A stretch of DNA of 64,000 nucleotides. Source: VRUE01 sp963796705. Its GTDB lineage: Bacteria > Actinomycetota > Thermoleophilia > Solirubrobacterales > 70-9. The notes below the pieces were generated by a model. That model was not told the DNA's origin. It did not search any database and worked only from the letters and a program-made list of their open reading frames with translations. Numbering within the stretch: the stretch's first letter is position 1; every line of letters begins with the position of its first letter. The stretch lies in contig CAWCMK010000003.1 in NCBI GenBank assembly GCA_963796705.1, positions 62,001-126,000 on the forward strand, read 5' to 3'. Shown one piece after another: positions 37,515 to 47,737 of the stretch. The position numbers and the translations under genes are program-made.

Positions 37515-39303
37515 ATGCCCTGGATCGAGATAGCGGTGCTGGCGGTAGGAGCCCTGGTCGTCTCTCTTGTCGTGATGTTGAGGCGAGAGCGCAGGGCCCG
37601 ACGGCGCCTGCGGGTGCTGGCCGAGATCGCCGCCGCCTCTGACCCGGCGCATTCCCTGGCGGAGACCTTCGATGCGATCTGTGCGATCCTCGTGCCCGAG
37701 CTCGCCGACTTCTGCATGATCGATCTGATCGGTGAGGATCGCATCCCGCGCCGCGCCGCGGTCCACATCGGCCCCGGCGGGGGGCCCAGACTCGAGCAGG
37801 GACTCAGCGAGCGGGTGCCCTCGATACCGCCACGGCTGCTCGAGGGTCGAGTCCCCTGCCCGCGCCACGCTTCTACGAACGTGTTTCAGAGAACGATCTC
37901 CGCGGCCTCGCCCACGATGAGGAGGATGATCTTGAGTTCCTGCAGAGCCTCGGGATGCGCTCGGCGATCACCGTTGCCCTGCAGGCACGGGGCGGCGTCG
38001 CCGGAGCGCTGACCATCGCGGTCGCCTGGTCGGGCCGGCGCTACCGTCGCGAGGACGCCAATTTCGCCTCGATTCTCTCCGGCCGCGTTGCCCTGGCCCT
38101 CGACAACGCCGGGCTCTTCGCCGATCTTGAGCGGGCCGAGCGGGCCCGCGCGGAGATCGGCGAAACGCTCCAGCGCGGACTGCTACCGCCGGCGCTGCCG
38201 CGCATACCGGGCTGGTCGATCGCCGCGATGTACCGGCCGGCCGGTGCCGAGAACGAGGTCGGAGGCGACTTCTACGACGTCTTCCGCGTCCCCGGGGGCT
38301 GGATGCTGGCGGTCGGCGACGTGACCGGGCGCGGCGCGCGGGCGGCCTCGATCACCGCGGTCGCCCGCTACACCTTGCGCACCGCGGCGGTCCTCACCGA
38401 TGACCAGCTGGTCGCCCTGCGGGCACTGAACCGGGCGCTGCTGGCGCGCGGCGACGCGGCGCTCTGCAGCCTCGCCGCGATAACCCTTGGCGAGGGGGGC
38501 TCGCAGCCGGTGCGCCTGGCGGTCGCCGGCCATCCGCCGCCACTGCTGATCGACGGCGATGCGGTCAACGAGGTCAGCGAGGCGGGGCCGATCCTCGGAG
38601 CCTTCGAGGATGCCGAATGGGAGATCGGGCGGGTCCATATTGAGCCCGGCCAGCAGCTGGCAATCGTCACCGATGGGATCGCAGAGACACGCGGGGTGAG
38701 CGAGAGATTCGGCGAGGCCCGCCTGGCGGCGGCGCTGAGCGGTGCCGGCAATTCGGTCCTGGCGCTGCAACAGCTAGAGACCTCGCTGCACGCGTTCACC
38801 GAACGGCCACTGGAAGACGACGTCGCGGCGATGGTGATCGCTCCGGATTTGAAGCTCGGCCCCGAGGGCCCCGCGGGCGAGATGGAGGCCATCGAGCGCA
38901 GCATGGTCGAGCGCCTCTATCAGTGCTTCAACAACCGCGATGAGGCGGGGATCGTCGAGCTCTGTGATGACTCGATGGAATTCTTTGCGGTGGCGACGGC
39001 CGAGGCTGTCGGCCGCGGCGCTCCCTACAGGGGCCGAACGGGCCTGCGCGACTACCTCACCGACGTCGCCCAGGCATGGGAAGAGCTTCGCATCGCGATC
39101 GACGAGACACTGGTGAGAGGCGAGCGGGTGCTGGTCCGCGGCCGCGCCTACGCTCGCAGCCGCGAGCTCGGCATCCGCAACGTACCGGCCGCCTGGATCT
39201 GGGAGATCAAGGGGGCAGCTTCACCAGTGGTGCGGTCTTCCCCGATCCAGATCGGGCCCTTGACGTATTCGCCTCGGGCGAGTCGACCCAGAGACCCGGC
39301 TAG
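37515..39303 (+). pseudogene. RsbU-type phosphatase with GAF and SnoaL domains, frameshifted
   Basis: Partner-switching phosphatase of about 595 residues broken at two points. A membrane helix (IEIAVLAVGALVVSLVVML) is followed by a GAF domain. The frame changes near 37850, where FYERVSENDLRGLAHDEE resumes the GAF. A PP2C/SpoIIE domain follows, with metal-site motifs GGDFYDVF, VGDVTGRG and IVTDGIAE, then an NTF2/SnoaL-like domain (ERLYQCFNNRDEAGIVELCD). A second change at the G-run near 39211 restores the ending GAVFPDPDRALDVFASGEST. By family knowledge it would dephosphorylate the RsbV-type antagonist encoded at 40277. Two breaks, one in a homopolymer, leave error possible. Its stop overlaps the MscS stop on the other strand. 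Confidence 0.65.
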
Positions 39304-40234
39304 AGCGCCCGCTCCGTCGCGCCGCGCGCCTCCGCGGGTGCGGGCCGCAGCGCCGCAAGCACTTCCTCGGCAAGTTGCGAGCCGTCCCCGGGGCGCAGGG
39401 GCGTCGCGCTGACCCGCAACACGACGTTGTCATGGTCGACCTCCTCCAGCGCGACGCTAGGCGGATAGCGGGTCGGCGTCTGGACCGAGTCGAGCAGGCT
39501 CTGCTCGACCAGGCGCGGGCTCGCCCCCGAGGGGAAACGCGCTCGAAGGTCAACCCGGTCGGGCTCACGCAACGGTACCACCGCAAGGTTGATCATCACG
39601 CTGTTGGGAACCTGGATGCGGTCGGCCCCCTGGGCGAGTGTCGTGTAGAAGAGCCCCAGCGAGCTGACCGTGCCTTCAAGCGAGCCGGCGAGCAGGCCTC
39701 CGACCAGGCGCACGCGTTCGCCGACGCGGAAGGGGCGGGTGCTCTGCAGGACCAGACCGGCGAAGATCCCGCCCAGAGACTGCTGCGCAGCGAGGCCGAG
39801 GACCACGGCCGTGATCGTGCCGCCGAGCGCCAGGGTGCTCGCCCTGACCCCCGCCACGCGCAGGGCGAGGATCACAACGACGGACATTGCGAAGAGGCGG
39901 ATCAGAAAGCCGAGCGTGCCGGCGTCGCCGGCGGCAGATGGCGAAACAGACGCGGGGAGGCGCTGCGCACCAGCCAGTGAACGGCGGCCGAGCCGGCAAT
40001 GGCCAGGGCGAGGGCGGTTCCGATCCTGACCCACGGCGCATAGCCCGGCAGCCACGCCTCACGGTTGTGGTAGACGACGAAGGCGCCGGCAATCACGACG
40101 AGCGCAGCCAGGAGACCGCTCGGCAGCCGTCTTGGCGGCACCGGCTCGAGCTCGGAGCCGAGGCCGACCTCGTGCCAGGAATGGCTGCGGGTCTCAAACA
40201 GCTCACGGGAAATCCTTCGGCGAGCGGCGGGCAT
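39300..40234 (-). pseudogene. MscS-family mechanosensitive channel, frameshifted
   Basis: Membrane channel of about 310 residues split into two frames. The first, from ATG 40234, has two helices (LLAALVVIAGAFVVY, IGTALALAIAGSAAVHWLV). Near 39925 the frame changes and continues GTLGFLIRLFAMSVVVILAL. The pore helix and beta domain follow: LGLAAQQSLGGIFAGLVLQS, PFRVGERVRLVGG, GADRIQVPNSVMINLAV. These match the MscS pore and conduit. It would release solutes under osmotic downshock. A single indel separates it from function. Confidence 0.7.
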
Positions 40235-40276
40235 GGCCGACGGCTACCCGGAACCCTGCCGATCATGCTGAGCGGT

Positions 40277-40630
40277 TCAGACGCCAAGCTCGGCCAGTGC
40301 CGCGGCTCGCTCCTCGTGCATCGAGATCGTCGATTCGACGCCGGTGAGCCGCAGCAGCCGCCGCACCTGGTGATTGCCACAGCACAGCACCAGCCGCTCC
40401 TCACCGTCGACGTTCTGCCAGGTATTGACGATCAGGGCGATTCCGGTCGAGTCGATGAACTCGCAGTCGGTGAGGTCGAGCACGACGGAGCCCTCGGGCT
40501 CGGCGATCGCCCGGCGCAGCACTGCCTCGAGCTCGGGGGCGGTGCTCATGTCGAGCTCGCCGCGAACGGCGACCACCTGAATCCCCCCGTCGAGCTGCTC
40601 GCACTGAATCCCGAATGGAAGTGGCTCCAC
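40277..40630 (-). CDS. STAS-domain anti-sigma factor antagonist (RsbV type)
   Basis: Protein of 117 residues. VVAVRGELDMSTAPELEAVL, then VVLDLTDCEFIDSTGIALIV contains the phospho-acceptor Ser (DSTG). The start is GTG 40630, just before the domain; no clear ribosome site. By family knowledge it binds the RsbW-type kinase when dephosphorylated and so frees a sigma factor. The kinase and SigB-like genes beside it are ruined. The antagonist is the only intact member of the local cluster. Confidence 0.8.
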   Translation of the reverse strand: MEPLPFGIQCEQLDGGIQVVAVRGELDMSTAPELEAVLRRAIAEPEGSVVLDLTDCEFIDSTGIALIVNTWQNVDGEERLVLCCGNHQVRRLLRLTGVESTISMHEERAAALAELGV

Positions 40631-40759
40631 GAGCCGAATTTTACAGCAGATTGAGCCTCTGCTCGAAGTCAAATCAGCTGGCCAGCGGGGGTTTCGCTTC
40701 CGCTGCCCAGGGTATCGGGCCAAGGAAGCACTCCCTGCTCAGGTTCGCAGGTCAAGCCT

Positions 40760-41160
40760 GGCGAGAAGCAAAGAGAGCACCCGCTCCGGCAAGCGCCGAA
40801 AGGCCAAGAGACTGCAGTTGATTCTGGCGGCGCGACCGGAGAATGTCGCGGTAATCCGACACGCGCTCGCTGGCCTGGCCGAGGGGATTGGGATGGACGA
40901 GCCGGGGCTGGCCGATCTCAAGACCGTCGTCGGCGAGGCCGCGATGAACGTCGTCCTGCATGCCTACCGGGGGCAGGCCGGCCGCTGAGCGTCGAAGCGG
41001 AGGCCGATGGGGCCGGGCTCACGGTGATCGTCCGCGACAGGGGCATTGAAATCCGTCTCAGGTGGATCCGGCGCGAGAGCCTGCGGCTCGGATCTCCTGA
41101 TCGCGGCGCTCTCCAGCAGCTTTGCAGCGGCAGCTCGACACGAGACGAGGTCCGATGCGG
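40760..41160 (+). pseudogene. RsbW-type anti-sigma kinase remnant
   Basis: Broken HATPase. LQLILAARPENVAVIRHALA, LADLKTVVGEAAMNVVLHAY contains the N box (EAAMNVVLHAY). The frame then stops at 40988. A second frame gives ADGAGLTVIVRDRG (G1 box), and a third gives SDLLIAALSSSF, the end of the kinase fold. No start codon is visible before the first segment. Normally such a protein holds SigB-type factors inactive. Here it cannot be made whole. Confidence 0.6.
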
Positions 41161-41534
41161 GTGCGCTGCGGGCGGTGGCCCAGGCGGGAAGGACCGTGAG
41201 GTGGCCCGTCGAGAGTGCCACCGCTGTGGTGTACGCGAGCTGCTCGTCGGTCCGGAGAATCTGGAGCGCTGGCGGCGCGAGGCGATCTGCCCCTGGAGCG
41301 AGCTCCGACGCGGCCTCCCCCACGCGATGGAGCAACGGCTGCAGGGTCGACGGCGCGTGCGTTGACCGGAAGAGCGGGATCGCCCTGCGGCTGAGGCCGA
41401 TGGAGCGGGCTGGAGTGCATCCGCCAGGACCTGCGAGCGCGGACTCGCGGCTCGTGGGGGGCCCGAGTCGATCCGGTCGAGCAGAGCGAGGGGCGAGTCC
41501 TGGTTTTCGCTTGAGCCGTTCGGATCCGATCACG

Positions 41535-42225
41535 GTCGCGACGGGCCTGGCGCGGTGCGCGAGACGTGCTCGCGAGTGGCCGATGCGCTCGGCGATCTGT
41601 GACTGGGTCATGTCCTCGACGAAGCGCAGGCGCGGCGCCAGCCGCTCCGCTCGTCAGGTGAGGCAGCGCCGACCGATGGTGGCGCGCCCCTCCGCCAGCT
41701 CGACCCAGCGTGCTGGGAGCCGACCCGTCACGGGGCGCCGACTCTCCGGAATCCTCGCCGCCGCCCGGCTGGTCGAGCGAGAGCGCCGGCGGTTGCGATC
41801 GCCTCCATCACCTCCAGCGCATCGGTTTGCTCGATTCAAGCCGTTCGGCGACCCGCGACCGAGGGCGAGCGCTGCAGCTCCCTCGTCAGCTCGCTCATCG
41901 CTTACCCACCTCGGCCATCCGTCGCGCAGGCCGCGCGACACCCGCACCGTCATACCCGGTCGCGGAAGTGGCGAAAACTCGCCGAGAATAGTCGGCGAAG
42001 CAAAGGCATGAAGGATGCCCGATCGGGGTCAAGCGGTCCACCGCGTCAGCAGACCCAGTTCGCGACCTGGGCCAGATCGTCGAAGGGCCGCTGCGGTGCG
42101 AAGCGCCGGCCAGCCGCTCAGCGAAAGCGAGATGCCGGCGCACCAGCTCCTCACGTAGCGCAGGACGCGGTCACGGGCGAAGCGCTCCCACAGCTCCTTC
42201 TCGCCAAGCAGAGCCAGACGCGACC
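41535..42225 (-). pseudogene. SigB/SigF-type sigma factor remnant
   Basis: A general-stress sigma factor can be traced across several frames on the minus strand. EKELWERFARDRVLR and EELVRRHLAFAERLAG lie near 42190-42110 (region 1.2/2). LDPDRAS and FRHFRDR follow near 42030-41960. Then TVRVSRGLRDGWPRWV and SELTRELQRSPSVA near 41890 (region 3). FVEDMTQSQIAERIGHSRAR near 41610 is region 4. At least five frame changes separate these. It cannot encode a working factor. It is convergent with the RsbW remnant. Confidence 0.65.
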
Positions 42226-42315
42226 AATCGCGCTATGTCGGAGATTGGTGACTGGGAAAATTGATCGACAGCGAGACGGGTTGGCCCTCCACCTAGACTA
42301 GACCGCGAGGCGGCG

Positions 42316-43443
42316 CTACACACAGGCGGATGCGGCCTCTGCGGCCAAGGCGGGAACTAACTGATCAGTAAATGGAAGAGGTAGCAGGTGGGGGGGGCCC
42401 GAACGCCGCGCCCGGCGTCGCCCGAGGACCATCAGGACGTGCTGGTGGGGGGCGCGGGCCGGCGCCAGGTAGCCGTTGCCGCGAAACCGAACCGCGACCC
42501 GGATGCGCAGACGACGGTGAGCCCGGGCGCGAGCGGGCAGGTGACGGATCCGCGCCCGCGCCCTGAAGGAGCATTCGGGACCGACCGGGACCAGCCTGAA
42601 AGCGAGACGGTGCCTGCCCAGGAAGTAGGCCACGGCGACGCTTCCAGAGCAGCGCGCCGATGGCGGCAGCGTCGCCCCGCCGCCGAGCGAACCCGTCGTC
42701 GTGAAGAGCCGCCGTCGCGAGCGGCGCGGTCGGGTCCTGGCCCTCACCACGGAGCGCTGCTGGCGCAGCGGCAGGGTGACCAGGGTCGCGTCGGCGCCGT
42801 AGGAGGCAAAGGAGCCGTGCAGGGCGACGATCCTGTAGTGAAAGACGGTCCCCGGCGAGAGCCCGCTGAGACGGGTGGCGACCGGCACCGGTGCGGTGCC
42901 CACCGGAACGCTCGCCAACGCCGTCTGCAGCCCGTAGGCTTCGGTGGTTCCGTACTGGAAGCTGTAGCCGGTCTCGGCGCCGTTGGGCTCGATCGTGCCG
43001 GTCAGCGTCGCCTGGCGCAGTCCGACCCGTTCGGGCGGACCGGTGGCGGCTCCGGGCAACGGGTGGCCCTTGGTGCGAAAGGTGCGATCGCTGCCGCTGG
43101 TGCCGCCCAGTTTGCTGGCGGCCGAGAGCCGGTAGTGGTAGACGGTGCCGGGCAGCAGGTCACCGACCTTCTCCTGCACCGAGGCGTTCTTCGTGCCCGC
43201 ACCGGCCGAGCGCGAGGCGCTGGCGGACCCGTAGGCGTTGGTCGGGCCCCATTCGAAGACATAGCTCGTCGGGGACCCGTTCGGGTTGACGGTTCCGTGC
43301 AGGGTCGCGCCCGTCGTTTGCTTGGCGCTGACCGCACCCGTGATCACCGTCGGCGAGGTCGCGGCGAGGGCCGTGATCGCATTCGCCAGCGTGAGGGCAG
43401 CGGTGAGGAGAGCGAGGGTCCCGAGCTTCGCCTTACGGTTCAT
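42316..43443 (-). CDS. secreted fn3-like protein
   Basis: Exported protein of 375 residues. ATG at 43443 follows a strong AAGGAGG ribosome site. A signal peptide (LGTLALLTAALTLANAITAL) precedes two fn3-like repeats (TLHGTVNPNGSPTSYVFEWG, PGTVYHYRLSAASKLGG; TLTGTIEPNGAETGYSFQYG, PGTVFHYRIVALHG). The C-terminal 130 residues are very basic and hold a beta domain with one Cys pair (ARCSGSVAVAYF, GPECSFRARARIR). This is close in design to the fn3 parts of the large operon. Probably attached to the wall by charge; function unknown. Confidence 0.75.
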   Translation of the reverse strand: MNRKAKLGTLALLTAALTLANAITALAATSPTVITGAVSAKQTTGATLHGTVNPNGSPTSYVFEWGPTNAYGSASASRSAGAGTKNASVQEKVGDLLPGTVYHYRLSAASKLGGTSGSDRTFRTKGHPLPGAATGPPERVGLRQATLTGTIEPNGAETGYSFQYGTTEAYGLQTALASVPVGTAPVPVATRLSGLSPGTVFHYRIVALHGSFASYGADATLVTLPLRQQRSVVRARTRPRRSRRRLFTTTGSLGGGATLPPSARCSGSVAVAYFLGRHRLAFRLVPVGPECSFRARARIRHLPARARAHRRLRIRVAVRFRGNGYLAPARAPHQHVLMVLGRRRARRSGPPHLLPLPFTDQLVPALAAEAASACV

Positions 43444-43609
43444 GAGCGCCTCCTTGCGGGCAAGTCCGTACCGAGCCACAAAACTTCGGATACCCGAAAG
43501 TTGCGCTTTGGCATCATTGTTTTTCGCAGATCAGGCGCGCCGAACCCAAAAGGCTCCTCCCCACCCCGAGCCGCGCCCCTCGTCCGGGTGGTGCCAGAGC
43601 ATCGGCGTC

Positions 43610-43999
43610 TCATTCGACGACGGGCACCCGCTTCGAACGCGCCCTGGGACAGCTGATCCGAAAGCGGGCACTGCGGCGCGCCGCGGCGATGACGTAGTAG
43701 TGGCCCGGGTTGAACTTCTTGCCGAGTGAGACCTTCCAGGTGCCGCCGCGGTGGCTGAAGCCGCGGCCGACCGGCGCGGGCCGATGGCCGTGGACGCGGT
43801 AGACGAGGAGCCGTCGCCGGGAGCTGCAGAAGCGGCTGCGGGAGTGCAGGGCACCGTGCAGGGCGGGGAACTTTTCGCTGACGAAGATCCTGGTAGGGAA
43901 GGAGTGCCACTCGGAGCCGCTCGCCAGCGTCGAGGCGCCGGAGGCGAGGCTCAGCGCCCCGAGCAGGCAGGCGAGGGATCTGAGAGAGAAGCGGAGCAT
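43610..43999 (-). CDS. small secreted basic protein
   Basis: Exported protein of 129 residues with signal peptide SLRSLACLLGALSLASGAST. The mature part is basic. CSSRRRLLVYRVHGHR and TWKVSLGKKFNPGHYYVIAA suggest a small beta sandwich of the kind that carries a Cys pair (RFCSS and RISCPRA). It lies 166 bases upstream of the fn3-like gene on the same strand. No function recognised. Confidence 0.6.
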   Translation of the reverse strand: MLRFSLRSLACLLGALSLASGASTLASGSEWHSFPTRIFVSEKFPALHGALHSRSRFCSSRRRLLVYRVHGHRPAPVGRGFSHRGGTWKVSLGKKFNPGHYYVIAAARRSARFRISCPRARSKRVPVVE

Positions 44000-44118
44000 G
44001 CTTCCCGTCTACCCGCCGGGAGGGTTCTCTACCGGGCGCGATCGCGTCGGGGCGCTCCTCCGGGTCCATGCAAGTCTCGGAAATCCAGGTTTGGAATTGC
44101 TCGATATGATGATTTCAT

Positions 44119-44355
44119 ATGAATCGCCTCCTCTCCGTTTCGCTGCCCGAGGACCTCGCCGAGGAAACCGAGGCCCTCGCGCAGAGCCTGGGGAAGACCA
44201 AGAGCGAGGTCGTCCGCGACGCCCTGCGGCGCCAGCTGCAGGTACAGCGCTTTGCCGCTCTGCAGCGTCATGGCGCTGAGCAGGCCGAGAAGCGAGGGAT
44301 CGGCCCGGAGGATGCGGAGGCGCTGGTCGACGAGCTGCGCACCGAGCCGCGCTGA
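44119..44355 (+). CDS. ribbon-helix-helix antitoxin, fourth pair
   Basis: Antitoxin of 78 residues. MNRLLSVSLPEDLAEETEAL is the strand and first helix, GKTKSEVVRDALRRQLQVQR the second. The C-terminus (GIGPEDAEALVDELRTEPR) would contact the toxin. The start is in an AT-rich patch (GATATGATGATTTCAT) with palindromic look, a likely operator. The PIN gene follows after three bases. Confidence 0.75.
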   Translation: MNRLLSVSLPEDLAEETEALAQSLGKTKSEVVRDALRRQLQVQRFAALQRHGAEQAEKRGIGPEDAEALVDELRTEPR

Positions 44356-44358
44356 GTC

Positions 44359-44772
44359 CTGCGCGTCGCCGCCGACACCAATGTCTTGGTCTCGGCGTTT
44401 ATCGCCGCCGGCCCCCCGAGCCGGATTGTCGAGGAGGCGATCGACGGTCACTTGCAGCTGGTTCTGCCGAAGCCCGTCATGGAAGAGTTGGAACGCGTAC
44501 TCGTGAAGAAGCTCGCGTTTGACTCGGAGAGATGGCGAGAGGTCGAGGCGCTGCTCGCCGACCTGGCGGTGGAGTCGGTCGGGGTGCGGGAGGGGACCGT
44601 CGAGGCCGTGACCGGCGACCCAGATGACGACCTGATCCTGGCCTGCATCGCGGAGGCTGACGTCGAGGTCCTGGTCTCGGGCGATCGCAGACACCTGCTG
44701 CCCCTCGGGACGCACCGCGGCGTGCGGATCCTCACCCCGCAGGCACTGCTCGCGGAGCTGCGGACTCCTTAG
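44359..44772 (+). CDS. PIN-domain toxin, fourth pair (CTG start or defective start)
   Basis: PIN-domain protein of about 137 residues. RVAADTNVLVSAFIAAGPPS holds the first Asp, PVMEELERVLVKKL the Glu, and TGDPDDDLILACIAEADVEV the rest, with LVSGDRRHLL at the end. This is the 'putative toxin, PIN family' group. The frame after the antitoxin stop has no ATG or GTG before the conserved DTN; CTG at 44359 gives the family-like start (M)RVAADTN. A TTG at 44386 would delete the first Asp. So either CTG is used or the gene has lost its start. Confidence 0.7.
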   Translation: MRVAADTNVLVSAFIAAGPPSRIVEEAIDGHLQLVLPKPVMEELERVLVKKLAFDSERWREVEALLADLAVESVGVREGTVEAVTGDPDDDLILACIAEADVEVLVSGDRRHLLPLGTHRGVRILTPQALLAELRTP

Positions 44773-44998
44773 CTGTTGGGGGCGGGCTTCTGAGGGCGCC
44801 AAACGGGTGCCAAACAGACCGGCGATGAGCCTCCGTTCGCAGTTAGCGTGCGCACGCGTGGCGCGTGGCGCCGACACATCCCGCTTCACCGGTTCAGTCG
44901 GGGCGGCGCGGCCTTGATCGGGACTGCAGCCGAACCGCGCCTGGAAACGAACTCTGCGGCGGTGGAGTCGCGGGCGACTGTCGACCCGGAAACGATTC
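44773..44998. other. intergenic stretch
   Basis: 226 bases between the fourth toxin and the 3' end of E. No gene, repeat or terminator was recognised. Confidence 0.4.
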
Positions 44999-47737
44999 TC
45001 AGGCCCGGTGGGACTTATGCCGCTTCGTGCGAGAGCCGCAGGCGGTCTTTGTTTTGACGTTCCGCGTCAGCGACGCACCGTTTTGGGCGAGGAAGGAGAC
45101 GCTGGTAATCGGATCGTGCGCACAGAGGTTGCGCGTGTTGGCGAGATAACCCACCTTGCCGCCGAAGACGGTCAGCCTGAAGTGCCCGATTGGCGCATCG
45201 GGAACGACGGGGACGGTCGTCTGTAGGCGACCTCCGGGCAGGGTTGTCGATTCGGCTGGAGAAGTGAGGTTGACCTGCCCGTTGAGAAGAAATGCCAGCC
45301 GCGGCAGCCCGCCCGACCCCGAAACCGCATACACCGGCCCCGAGAGCGGCTGTTCGAGCAGGGGCGTGGTTGTTGAGGCCACACCGATCTTCTGCCGTCC
45401 GGCGCAGCTGGTGGCGATCAATTCCTTCTCCGTGCAGAGATTTCCCAGGTGGGACTGGTCGATCTCGAAGGCATTCGAGAGAGTTACCGAGATGGCCTTG
45501 ACGTTTGAGTCCCCTGGTCGGGTCTTCAGATCGAATCGCAGGCTTGGATCCTTGCCACGAGCGACGTTCTTGGTGCCACCAAGCAGGTGCACCGAGAGGC
45601 TGGGTTTGAAGCCGAGAGCCCCGCAGTTGACTGCCTGGAAGTAAGAGGAAAAGGATGCCGGAGTGCCCTCGTCGCCTATCCCTGGGATGCCACCGCGAAG
45701 GGATTGCAGTTGGTCGGATTGATCATGAAGTTCGGCTTGTCGATGTTGACCTGGATCGAGCGCATCCGAATCGGAATGCCGCCGATGATGCTCGGGCACG
45801 GTTTCGGAGTCGGCGACGACGTGGGCATCAAGTGGGTCGATGTGCAGGGCGACGCGGACCACAACATTGCCGTAGTCATAGGGTCCGGCCAGCGCCGGTG
45901 TGATCGCAACCAGCGATAGCGGCGCGCCCTGGAATGGACCGGCCAGGAAGATCCGGCCGACCGCGTGGAAGGGATGCGAGCCGGGGCCGGCGGCGACGTT
46001 GGAGGTGCCGATCTGCGAGGAGGGCGGGCAGCTCGGGTTGGCCTGCTCGGCCCGTCCTGTCGCCTGGGCGGCCGCGCCAATATCTGCTTCCGGACAGTAG
46101 GTGATGCCATGCAGAATCGGCGGTCAACCCCGGAGGCATGGTGAAGTTCAGCTTCCCGAGGAACTGGTCACCGTCTTCGCGGTCGAGCTTCAGGGTGAAC
46201 GAGCTGTAGGCGCCGGCGTCGGGGTTGGTTGTTCCGGCAACCAAACTGGGGTGAAACGGCCGCACCTGGCCCGGGCATTGCGCTGTCGTGGGGCCCGGAT
46301 TCAAGGCTGAAGTTCTGGGTTGATTCCTGTTCGGCCAGGGTCATGTTCCAGGGGTAGAACTCGGCCGTGGTCGTGTAGATGCCGCACTGCGTCGGGGTCG
46401 CCATCAGACCACGATCGGAGGCGAACAGGTGCAGCTCGAAGACGTCGAAGGGCACCTGGGGAAGATCTTCAAAATAGGCCGTCACCTGTCCGGTCTGGGG
46501 ATTGGGTTTAATCGATCCGACCAGCTTCGCGTTGATGCCAAAACCGGAGGCGATCTCAAAGAGGCGGTACTGGTTGCCCGGCTTTGGTTCGCCGATGTAG
46601 ACCGAGCCGGTGAGCGGGCTGGGAAGGGTCTTTGGTTTCGATCTGGAAGGTCCCGATCTTCGAGCTGTCGGGGCATTCCGCTGGCCCCTCCGATCCGAAG
46701 TTGGCCTCGGCTTCGGTGCACTGCGTCTGGCCATCCGCGGCGTCCGGGTTGACCGTGAAACCTTCGGGCAGGGTGACCGTCGCCGCCTTCAGCTCCGAGG
46801 GCGAGGCGGCGAAGCCTAGGAATTCGGGGGCGCTGAGTTTGATGTTGAGGCCGGAGGGCGCGTCTGCTTCGCCGGTGGTTGGACTTGCGTAGAGCACCGG
46901 GTTGAAGACCTCGAGATCGCAGGCCGTCGTCGCCGGGTATTCACCATGGACCGTCGTCGGATGCTCGGGATCCTGGTAGGTCTGCACGGTGAGTTCGGTC
47001 GGCAGCGCTTTCCCAGTGCAGGTCGTCGGATTGTCGGTCAGTGGATGAACCGGAATGCTCGATTCGGTCGGCAGGACGCAGGACGTGTCGGCGAAACCTT
47101 TGCACCCAGCCGGATCGCCCGGCTGGCCTTTTGGAAAGCGCTGTTCATCGTGGCTGGATTCGGCCGGAAAACCCCACAGCGTGAGGCTGGCTTCGGAGAG
47201 GGGCGTCAGCTGTGTGATGTCCTGAACGGTGAAGCGGAGGCCGTAATCGGAGCCGGTGCGCACCGCGACCGGGATATTGATCGGGATATTTAGGGTCGGC
47301 ACGATGAACGCGAGGAGCGCGGTCTGACCTTCCCCGGGTTCGACGTCGAAGATCGGCGCTGTGCCGAGGAGGTAATCGGGGTTGCCTTCATAGCGGGCAT
47401 GTACCGTGATCAAGCCCACCTGGGAGTTTGACGGACACTGGTCGAGGGCAAAATCCGACGAGGTGCAGTGCGTAACCGCGAAGGGGTTGCCGAAAATCCC
47501 CTCAGGGGCATTGAAGATCACGTTCTTCGCGGCCTCCGGTGTCCCGGGGTTTTCCAAGGTGAACGCGGTCGAGAGATCCGGGTGACCTCCGGCCTCGGTC
47601 GTGGAGGTCGTCGTGGAGAACGATTTGATCCCCTCACTGGCCCGTGCGGAGCCGGCGAGGCTCGCGAGGAGCAGCATCGTCGCGGCCCCGAGCAGCGCCA
47701 AGAGCCAAATCAGACGGTTCGAACGCGGCTCAACCAT
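44999..47737 (-). pseudogene. E: beta-repeat secreted protein, last gene of the right operon, frameshifted
   Basis: B-type protein of about 912 residues if repaired. ATG at 47737 overlaps the A stop by eight bases (ATGGTTGA), the same octamer as at the C'-B' junction. A signal peptide (LIWLLALLGAATMLLLASLA) opens the chain. TTEAGGHPDLSTAFTLENPG, DQCPSNSQVGLITVHARYEG and FELHLFASDRGLMATPTQCG match B in order. The frame changes near 46630, 46290, 46110, 45820 and 45690; net length is a multiple of three. It ends in a basic tail (SRTKRHKSHRA). The breaks mark it as decaying, like the left array. Partner of A by position. Confidence 0.7.

Noticed and set aside
40964..41611. 216-codon minus-strand frame reading as one gene
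   Set aside because: Only its first 20 residues (MTQSQIAERIGHSRAR) are real, being region 4 of the SigB remnant; the rest has no homology.
42388..43656. 422-codon plus-strand frame opposite the fn3-like gene
   Set aside because: Shadow frame; the opposite strand has a strong ribosome site, signal peptide and two fn3-like repeats.
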